DNA from: Solirubrobacterales bacterium
Lineage (GTDB): Bacteria; Actinomycetota; Thermoleophilia; Solirubrobacterales; Solirubrobacteraceae
DNA: 6,168 bases
Assembly (NCBI GenBank): GCA_019240015.1
Contig: JAFAZB010000449.1
Span: 1 to 6,168 of the forward strand
Direction: 5' to 3'
Every line of letters starts with the position of its first letter. Position 1 is the first letter of the stretch. Below the pieces are notes generated by a model that saw nothing but the letters and a program-made list of their open reading frames with translations, was not told the DNA's origin and ran no database searches. Position numbers and translations under genes: made by a program. This document shows positions 1 through 4,458 of this stretch, one piece after another.

Positions 1-1638
1 GCTGCCGGTATGCGGGGCGTGATATTGAGCAAATGGCATCGAGCCTGAGTCAAACCACACGTCGATCACCTCGGGCACCCGCCGCATCTCGGCGCCGCAC
101 TGCTGACATGGAAACGTGATCTCGTCGACGAATGGGCGGTGCGGATCCGGCAGCGCGGCGCCGGAGAGCTCCTGCAACTCGGCGATCGAGCCGATCACTC
201 GCACATGTGCACCCGAGCACTGCCAGACCGGCAGCGGCGTGCCCCAGTACCGCTCGCGCGACAGCGCCCAGTCGACGTTGCCCTCGAGCCAGTTCCCGAA
301 CCTCCCTCGCTTGACATGGTCCGGATACCAGTTGACGGTCTCGTTCGCGGCGAGCAGCCGGTCCTTGCGTTGACTCGTCGCGATGTACCAGGAGGGCTTC
401 GCGTAGTAGAGCAGCGGCGTGCCGCAGCGCCAGCAGTGCGGGTATGAGTGCTCGTAGGTCTCGGCGCGCAGCAGCCGTCCGCGCGAGCGCAGGTCCTCGA
501 CCAGGTTGGGGTCGGCATCCTTGACCCAGCGGCCCGCGTACGGCCCGAGCCGCTCGTCGTAGGTGCCATCCGCTCGCACCGGATTGATCACCTTCAGGCC
601 CTGCTGCTCGCCGAGGCGGAAATCGTCCTCGCCGAACGCGATTGCGGTGTGCACGAGCCCGGTGCCGTCCTGCGCGGTGACGAAGTCGCCCGGTACTACG
701 GTGTGGCCACGCGGTCCATACTCCGACCCCGCAATGAACTCAAACGGAGGCTCGTAGCCAACTCCGACCAGCTCGTTGCCAGGGAACCGCTCGATCAGCT
801 CGGCCTCGGTTCCCAGCACGCGCTCGAGCAGCTCCTCGGCGAGGATCCCCACCGGCCCTCCCTCGGTGCGTGCGCGGACGTAGATCAGTTCGGGGTCGAC
901 CGCCACGGCGGCGTTCGAGACAAGCGTCCAAGGGGTCGTCGTCCACACCAGCAGCTCGTCCCCGAGGCGGGCGGGGCCCTTGGGCGACGTGACCGGCAGC
1001 CGCACGTACACGGAAGGGTCGAGCACGTCCTGGTAGACGCCGGGCTGACCGAGCTCGTGGCTCGAGAGCGCGGTCCCGCAGCGCGGGCAGTAGGGAACGA
1101 CCTTCAGCTTCTCGTACAGCAGACCCTGATCGTGGATCATCTTCAGCGCCCACCACACCGACTCGATGTACTCGGGGTCGAGCGTCCGGTAAGGGTGCTC
1201 GAGGTCGATCCAGAAACCGATTCGTTCGGTCAGCCGGTTCCAGTCCCCGACGTGGCTGAGGACCTTCTCCCGGCAGCGCGCATTGAACTCCGCGATTCCG
1301 AACCGCTCGATGTCTTCCTTGGAGGTCATGCCGAGCTCTTGTTCCACCGCCAGCTCGACCGGTAGCCCGTGGCAGTCCCAGCCGCCCTTGCGCTCGACGT
1401 AGAAGCCGCGCATCGTCTTGTAGCGCGGGAAGATGTCCTTGAACACTCGCGACAGGACGTGATGGGAGCCGGGCGCGCCGTTGGCAGTCGGGGGTCCCTC
1501 GTAAAAGCCCCATGCGGGCGCCCCACGGCGCCGGCGGACCGACTCGGCGAACACGTCACGTTCGCGCCATCGCGCCAGGACGCGCTGCTCCAGCTCCGGA
1601 AACGACGCCCGGGGGTCAACGGGGCGATGCGGCGGCAT
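1..1638 (-). CDS. ileS: Isoleucyl-tRNA synthetase, type 2 (IleRS2), N-terminal 546 residues; 3' end outside window
   Basis: Cytosolic class I aminoacyl-tRNA synthetase that charges tRNA-Ile with isoleucine. Translating down from the ATG at 1638-1636 gives an open frame to the window edge. Seen: class I signature region PPTANG then GSHH (residues 57-60, where HIGH normally lies), GWDCHGLPVE (about 86-95), PYCPRC cysteine pair (184, 187), CP1 editing-domain Thr-rich WTTTPWTLVSN (232-242) and GTGLVH...GEDDF (about 325-340), a CWRC pair (402, 405), NVDWALSRERYWGTPLPVW (about 454-472), CQQC (511, 514) and DVWFDSGSMPFAQ near the edge. The phrases TLDPEYIESVWWALK and SSHELGQPGVYQDVLD are typical of actinobacterial/eukaryote-like IleRS. 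Such enzymes run to about 1,040 residues, so KMSKS, the rest of the catalytic fold and the anticodon-binding domain lie outside. No Shine-Dalgarno is visible; a TAGAAT box 8 nt upstream suggests a leaderless mRNA. The gene starts 70 nt after regulator 1. The gap is too short for a T-box. Confidence 0.97.
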   Translation of the reverse strand, partial: MPPHRPVDPRASFPELEQRVLARWRERDVFAESVRRRRGAPAWGFYEGPPTANGAPGSHHVLSRVFKDIFPRYKTMRGFYVERKGGWDCHGLPVELAVEQELGMTSKEDIERFGIAEFNARCREKVLSHVGDWNRLTERIGFWIDLEHPYRTLDPEYIESVWWALKMIHDQGLLYEKLKVVPYCPRCGTALSSHELGQPGVYQDVLDPSVYVRLPVTSPKGPARLGDELLVWTTTPWTLVSNAAVAVDPELIYVRARTEGGPVGILAEELLERVLGTEAELIERFPGNELVGVGYEPPFEFIAGSEYGPRGHTVVPGDFVTAQDGTGLVHTAIAFGEDDFRLGEQQGLKVINPVRADGTYDERLGPYAGRWVKDADPNLVEDLRSRGRLLRAETYEHSYPHCWRCGTPLLYYAKPSWYIATSQRKDRLLAANETVNWYPDHVKRGRFGNWLEGNVDWALSRERYWGTPLPVWQCSGAHVRVIGSIAELQELSGAALPDPHRPFVDEITFPCQQCGAEMRRVPEVIDVWFDSGSMPFAQYHAPHTGS

Positions 1639-1646
1639 GGCGGCGG

Positions 1647-1652
1647 ATTCTA
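1647..1652 (-). promoter_or_regulatory. Candidate -10 box for ileS (leaderless start)
   Basis: On the minus strand the hexamer TAGAAT (5 of 6 matches to TATAAT) ends 8 nt before the ileS ATG. That spacing would put the transcription start at or next to the A of the ATG, which fits the absence of a ribosome-binding site. No good -35 box is seen 16-19 nt upstream. ileS could instead, or also, be read through from regulator 1. Confidence 0.4.
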
Positions 1653-1674
1653 GGTTCCGGCCGCCGCCCGCCTT

Positions 1675-1701
1675 GGGCGCCCATGGGCGCTCGAGGGCGC
1701 C
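1675..1701. repeat. GC-rich dyad between regulator 1 and ileS
   Basis: Contains a perfect 14-bp palindrome, GCGCCCATGGGCGC (1677-1690), and an alternative 7-bp pairing between GGCGCCC (1676-1682) and GGGCGCC (1695-1701). It lies just after the regulator 1 stop codon. There is no T tract on either side, so it is not a canonical intrinsic terminator. It could stabilise the 3' end of the regulator mRNA, attenuate readthrough into ileS, or be a by-product of high G+C. Confidence 0.35.
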
Positions 1702-1708
1702 GCGGCGC

Positions 1709-2602
1709 TTAGCCCTCAGCGGCCGAGGCCGGGGCCGGCCTGACGGCGGCGACGCGCCGCGGCTGGCGGCCCGCCTCAACCTCGCCCAGCTTCGCAAGCA
1801 GCGTGTCGCGCGCGGCCAGCGGGGTCTCGCCGAGCCGGCAGACGGTGCTGGCGCCGGTGTCGGGGACCGCGCCGCGGTAATCGAACACGGCCACCTCTTG
1901 CACCACCCCGCGTACGGCGTAGACGAGCCGCCCGATCGCGTCGAGCGAGACCCGGCGCCCGGTCAGGACGACCGCCTTGGGCTCGAGCGCCCGCAGCGCA
2001 CGTCCGAGCCTCGTCAGCTCGATCGACGGCGTCAGCGACAGCGTGCGAAGCCCGGCGCGACGGATCACCACCTCGAGCGCTTGGGCATGAACCGCATCGA
2101 GATCGGGGGGAGTGGACGCGTCGAAGATCAGGAGGCCTTCGGATCGGGTTGCGGGAGGCGCGAGCCGCTTCTGCGCCGACAGCCATCCCGTGGCGTGGCG
2201 CCAGCCGAACTCGTATTCGGCCGACGTGTGCTCGGGCTCGGCCTGTGCCGCGACCGCCGCGAGCAGGACCTCTTCGATCGTCCGCTCGACCGAGCGCAGC
2301 CCCAAGCTCTCCTCGAGCAACCGATTCGCCCGGTCTTCGTCGAACGCCGCGAAGGCGGTCACCAGCCGCGTGCAGGTCGAAGGTCCCTCCCCGCGCTCAC
2401 GCGCGAGCGAGATCGCCGAGGAGACATTGTGGGTCTCCGCCAGCGTGAGCCGCAGGGCCTCGATCTCTCCAAGGGCATACTGACGATGTCCACCGGCGGA
2501 CCGGTGCGGGCGCGGGAAGCCGTAGCGCCGCTCCCAGCTGCGGAGGGTGTTGGGGCTGATGCCCAGCATGACCGCAGCAGCGTTTGTTCGGATTCCACTC
2601 AT
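1709..2602 (-). CDS. MerR-type transcriptional regulator with degenerate cobalamin-binding-like domain (regulator 1)
   Basis: Predicted DNA-binding regulator of 297 residues. Residues about 3-45 form a MerR winged helix (SPNTLRSWERRYGFPRP, GGHRQY). Residues about 75-150 look like the helical cap that precedes B12 domains in CarH/LitR regulators, and about 155-245 have a Rossmann-like alternation (LLIFDAS, LRTLSL, AVVLTG, EVAVFDY). His172 in LDAVHAQA falls where CarH proteins have the cobalt-ligating His of ExHxxG, but the Glu and Gly are replaced by Ala. The W-x9-EH motif of light-sensing CarH is absent, so cobalamin binding is doubtful. An in-frame ATG lies 9 nt further up, at 2611. I prefer 2602 because it aligns residue for residue with the paralogue at 3243-4157 (SPNTLR at 16-21 in both) and because a -10-like box overlaps the upstream ATG. 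The C-terminal 25 residues are Ala/Pro/Arg-rich. No Shine-Dalgarno is visible. Confidence 0.9.
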   Translation of the reverse strand: MSGIRTNAAAVMLGISPNTLRSWERRYGFPRPHRSAGGHRQYALGEIEALRLTLAETHNVSSAISLARERGEGPSTCTRLVTAFAAFDEDRANRLLEESLGLRSVERTIEEVLLAAVAAQAEPEHTSAEYEFGWRHATGWLSAQKRLAPPATRSEGLLIFDASTPPDLDAVHAQALEVVIRRAGLRTLSLTPSIELTRLGRALRALEPKAVVLTGRRVSLDAIGRLVYAVRGVVQEVAVFDYRGAVPDTGASTVCRLGETPLAARDTLLAKLGEVEAGRQPRRVAAVRPAPASAAEG

Positions 2603-2639
2603 TTGATGCATTTATCGCGAGCCGCTGCTCACTACGCAA
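2603..2639 (-). promoter_or_regulatory. Candidate promoter of regulator 1
   Basis: On the minus strand, TTGCGT (2639-2634) is followed after 17 nt by GATAAA (2616-2611; 4 of 6 matches to TATAAT). The box ends 8 nt before the ATG at 2602, placing the transcript start at or within 1-2 nt of that ATG. The arrangement TTGCG-N20-TAA-N9-ATG is reproduced exactly in front of the HD-GYP gene at 4459. Confidence 0.5.
2617..2629 (-). promoter_or_regulatory. 13-mer shared by both regulator genes, copy 1
   Basis: AGCAGCGGCTCGC on the minus strand matches 12 of 13 bases with a copy at 4174-4186 in front of regulator 2. Here it ends 14 nt before the ATG and sits directly upstream of the proposed -10 box, inside the spacer. 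It also contains a GAGC/GCTC dyad (GAGCAGCGGCTC). It is a candidate operator for one or both MerR-type proteins. It could also be a remnant of the duplication that made the paralogues. Confidence 0.4.
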
Positions 2640-2734
2640 GGTTCGCAACCGGCCGTGCACTTTGGCGAACTTCGTGCGGGCGCAGGAACCTGCACGGCGG
2701 CGTCGTAGGCGCGGGCGCGATGGCGCTCGCGGGC

Positions 2735-3241
2735 CTACAGCTCGAGCACGATCAGCGCGGCGGGCCTGGGTCCGCAGCTCGCGATCCGCGCGTTGATACG
2801 CACCCCGAACGTGTTGGCTGGGCGAACCACCGCGGTGCGCGTCACGCGATCACCGCCGGCTGCCTGAACGATCGCGACGGCGAGGCTCTCGCCGCTCGCC
2901 GCCTGGGCCTCCGCCGGGACCAGCAGCGCGCTGAGATGACGATCGACGACGTCGGTCTCGCTGACCGCCAGCAGCTGCTCTGCCCTCCGAGAGACCGCGC
3001 ATACGCGCAGACGAGCGTCGAGCACGAGAAATGCGCCGTCCACCGGGGGAGCATCTTGGGCGCTGCACCGCAGGATCAGCCCAAGACCGCAGCTCTCACA
3101 CACTCGTGCGTGCGCTCGGAAGCCGCGCTGGGGCCGGCGCCCGCAGTGACCGCAGAACGCGAGCGCCCGGCCTTCGTCGGGACGCTGCTCTGCAACCAAC
3201 GTCAGCGCCGACTGCCTGTCTCGACGCCGTCCGCCGTCCAT
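2735..3241 (-). CDS. Small zinc-ribbon plus PAS-domain protein
   Basis: A 168-residue soluble protein of two parts. Residues about 29-53 hold two cysteine pairs, CGHC (30, 33) and CESC (48, 51), spaced like a zinc ribbon. Residues about 67-166 look like a single PAS fold: GAFLVLDARLRVCAVSRRAEQLL, then SETDVVDRHLSALLVP, ending in strands FGVRINARI and ALIVLEL. There is no kinase, cyclase, HD or DNA-binding output domain, so it probably senses a ligand or redox state and acts through protein contacts. I cannot tell what ligand, if any, is bound. The ATG lies one base after the TGA of regulator 2 (TGA-G-ATG), which implies one mRNA and translational coupling. A 132-nt gap then separates it from regulator 1 (2602), which probably has its own promoter. 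The Arg-rich first 25 residues are low complexity, so the true start could be slightly further in. Confidence 0.85.
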   Translation of the reverse strand: MDGGRRRDRQSALTLVAEQRPDEGRALAFCGHCGRRPQRGFRAHARVCESCGLGLILRCSAQDAPPVDGAFLVLDARLRVCAVSRRAEQLLAVSETDVVDRHLSALLVPAEAQAASGESLAVAIVQAAGGDRVTRTAVVRPANTFGVRINARIASCGPRPAALIVLEL

Positions 3242-3242
3242 C

Positions 3243-4157
3243 TCAGAAGCTCGCGCTCCTCATCCCGGGGCGATCTGAGTCGGCTTCCCCCGCCGCCGCA
3301 GGCGAGTCGGTGAGCGTCCGTGCGAGCTGGCTTGCATCGATCAGCTCGAGCAGTCGCTGCCGGGCCTCTCCGGCGCCGGGAGGAAGGACGCTCGTTCCGG
3401 TGCTCCGCACCCGCGTCCGCTGTCCGGTGCGGCGGTAGACGGCGATCGGCATCGCCCCCGCCGCGAGCCGCGTCGCATATGCCCATCTGGCGACGGCATC
3501 GTCGGGCAGGTAGCCGCCGGCGACGACGATCAGATTCGGGCGGTGCAGCGCGACGGCGTCGCCGATCCCCGCCACGCCGCGGGCGGAGAGGCTCAGCACC
3601 TTGATGCCGGCACGTACGCAGAAGAGCTCGAATGCGCGGATGTGTGGCGCGTCGGGATCGAGCTCATCGCGGGAAGCGTCGCCGACGACGATCGAGACCG
3701 GTCTGACCGGCGGCGGCGCGAGGCGCGTGGCGCGCCGGAGCCAGTCCGCCGCCCAGTGAGCGGCGAATGCCCAGGGCGCCGACTCGAGCGTGTACCGGCG
3801 CGCGATCTCGTCGAGCGTCGGCAGCAGCACTTCCTCGACCGAGCGGTCAACCGAGCGCAGCGCGAGCGCCGCCTCGATCGCCGCGTCAGCGCGCTCTCGC
3901 TCGTAGGACACGAGCGCTCCGATCAGCGAACTGGTGTCGGCGGCCAGGCCCTCGCGCGCGCGCGACACGGCGGAGGAGATCGACAGCCCTTCCTGGAGCG
4001 CGTCCCTGAGCGCCGCGACCTCGCCGTGGGTGAACAGGCGGTGCTTACCTGGGGAGCGCTGCGGCTTGGGGAATCCGAACCGGCGCTCCCAAGCCCGCAG
4101 GGTGTTGGGGCTGACGTTCAGCAGCGCCGCCGCTTCGCTCGTCTTCAGGTACCGCAT
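3243..4157 (-). CDS. MerR-type transcriptional regulator with degenerate cobalamin-binding-like domain (regulator 2)
   Basis: A 304-residue paralogue of the regulator at 1709-2602, alignable over most of its length. The MerR winged helix covers residues about 3-45 (SPNTLRAWERRFGFPKP, GKHRLF in place of the usual GGHRRY). A helical segment follows at about 75-150 (RSVDRSVEEVLLP, parallel to RSVERTIEEVLLA in the partner), then a Rossmann-like region at about 153-245 (VSIVVGDAS, IKVLSL, LIVVAGG). His172 in PDAPHIRAFE sits at the same residue number as in regulator 1 and matches the position of the axial His of ExHxxG; the flanking Glu and Gly are again absent, as is W-x9-EH. The tail (about 280-304) looks disordered. 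It heads a two-gene unit with the PAS protein and is divergent from the HD-GYP gene, so it probably controls itself, that gene, or both. The start is supported by alignment with the paralogue. No Shine-Dalgarno is visible. Confidence 0.92.
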   Translation of the reverse strand: MRYLKTSEAAALLNVSPNTLRAWERRFGFPKPQRSPGKHRLFTHGEVAALRDALQEGLSISSAVSRAREGLAADTSSLIGALVSYERERADAAIEAALALRSVDRSVEEVLLPTLDEIARRYTLESAPWAFAAHWAADWLRRATRLAPPPVRPVSIVVGDASRDELDPDAPHIRAFELFCVRAGIKVLSLSARGVAGIGDAVALHRPNLIVVAGGYLPDDAVARWAYATRLAAGAMPIAVYRRTGQRTRVRSTGTSVLPPGAGEARQRLLELIDASQLARTLTDSPAAAGEADSDRPGMRSASF

Positions 4158-4173
4158 TGCACCGGAACATTGT

Positions 4174-4186
4174 GCGAGCCGTTGCT
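4174..4186 (-). promoter_or_regulatory. 13-mer shared by both regulator genes, copy 2
   Basis: AGCAACGGCTCGC on the minus strand, one mismatch to the copy at 2617-2629, ends 16 nt before the regulator 2 ATG. A second GAGCCG (plus strand, 4191-4196) lies 15 nt from the one inside this element (4176-4181), giving a short direct repeat. Candidate autoregulatory operator. Confidence 0.35.
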
Positions 4187-4202
4187 ATGTGAGCCGCTCG
4201 GA

Positions 4203-4231
4203 TCTAAAATTGAACGGAAACTGCGGCCAAA
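4203..4231 (-). promoter_or_regulatory. Weak candidate promoter for regulator 2 and PAS gene
   Basis: On the minus strand TTTGGC (4231-4226) and TTTAGA (4208-4203) are separated by 17 nt, in the most A+T-rich stretch upstream of the gene. Both hexamers match consensus poorly. This would give a leader of about 40 nt that includes the shared 13-mer. The alternative is a box such as AATGTT (4172-4167) acting on a near-leaderless transcript. Confidence 0.2.
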
Positions 4232-4371
4232 GTTGTGCAAGACTTGAGCCTGTTCAGAGACGCTGGCGGTGGGAGCCGCGCAGTCGCCTTCAACCAGCTC
4301 GTCGATCCCGGCCACACGTCCAGATCGGCGAGTGAACGTAAAGCTCTAGAAGTTTTTGTCCGAGATGGACG

Positions 4372-4387
4372 GAGATCGGAGGATCTC
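4372..4387. repeat. Perfect inverted repeat GAGATC-N4-GATCTC
   Basis: Six-base arms with a 4-base spacer (GGAG), about 35 bp upstream of the proposed -35 box of the HD-GYP gene. A shorter dyad, GTCC-N5-GGAC (4358-4370), lies immediately to its left. It could be an operator for a dimeric regulator. Arms this short could also occur by chance. Confidence 0.3.
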
Positions 4388-4421
4388 TTGGTGTACCGCA
4401 ACTCCTAATTCGGTCCATTTG

Positions 4422-4452
4422 TTGCGGTTAGCAGGCAGTTTGCCGCTAACTT
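4422..4452 (+). promoter_or_regulatory. Candidate promoter of the HD-GYP gene, leaderless
   Basis: TTGCGG (4422-4427) followed by TAACTT (4447-4452, fitting the actinobacterial TAnnnT -10 pattern) after 19 nt, or by GCTAAC (4445-4450) after 17 nt. Either choice puts the transcription start at about 4457-4459, on the ATG, in keeping with the lack of a Shine-Dalgarno. TTGCG, the 20-nt interval, TAA and the 9 nt to ATG are the same as in front of regulator 1. Confidence 0.5.
4427..4450. promoter_or_regulatory. Operator-like dyad in the HD-GYP promoter
   Basis: Outer arms GTTAGC (4427-4432) and GCTAAC (4445-4450) and inner arms GGCA (4434-4437) and TGCC (4441-4444) enclose GTT, with one unpaired A at 4433. 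Ten base pairs of symmetry lie across the spacer and -10 region. MerR-family proteins typically bind dyads placed between -35 and -10, so a neighbouring regulator is the obvious candidate. A short RNA hairpin is unlikely if transcription begins near 4459. Confidence 0.5.
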
Positions 4453-4458
4453 GGCTGC

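Larger units (their letters stand above)
4158..4458. other. Divergent intergenic region between regulator 2 and the HD-GYP gene
   Basis: A 301-base stretch with no credible gene. Its ends are more A+T-rich than the surrounding coding DNA, as expected of promoters. It holds the shared 13-mer near regulator 2, a weak leftward promoter, a dyad at 4372-4387, and a rightward promoter with a strong dyad at 4422-4452. The GC-rich middle (about 4255-4335) shows nothing I can name. Confidence 0.7.

Noticed and set aside
448..1365. Plus-strand open frame of 305 residues
   Set aside because: Lies wholly opposite ileS, whose motifs are unmistakable in the other strand. The plus-strand product resembles nothing.
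740..1513. Minus-strand open frame of 257 residues
   Set aside because: Overlaps ileS in a different frame of the same strand; low-complexity Arg-rich translation.
2603..2611. Upstream ATG as the start of regulator 1, adding three residues (MHQ)
   Set aside because: The paralogue aligns exactly with the next ATG, and a -10-like box overlaps the upstream ATG.
2682..2693. GCAGG-AA-CCTGC dyad between the PAS gene and regulator 1 as a terminator or operator
   Set aside because: Arms of 5 bp with a 2-base spacer cannot form a stable hairpin loop, and there is no T tract; no link to the promoter boxes.
1637..3313. Plus-strand open frame of 558 residues
   Set aside because: It runs antisense to regulator 1, the PAS gene and the start of ileS. 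Its translation is Arg/Pro-rich with no domain, while the minus-strand frames give recognisable families. Shadow of GC-rich coding DNA.
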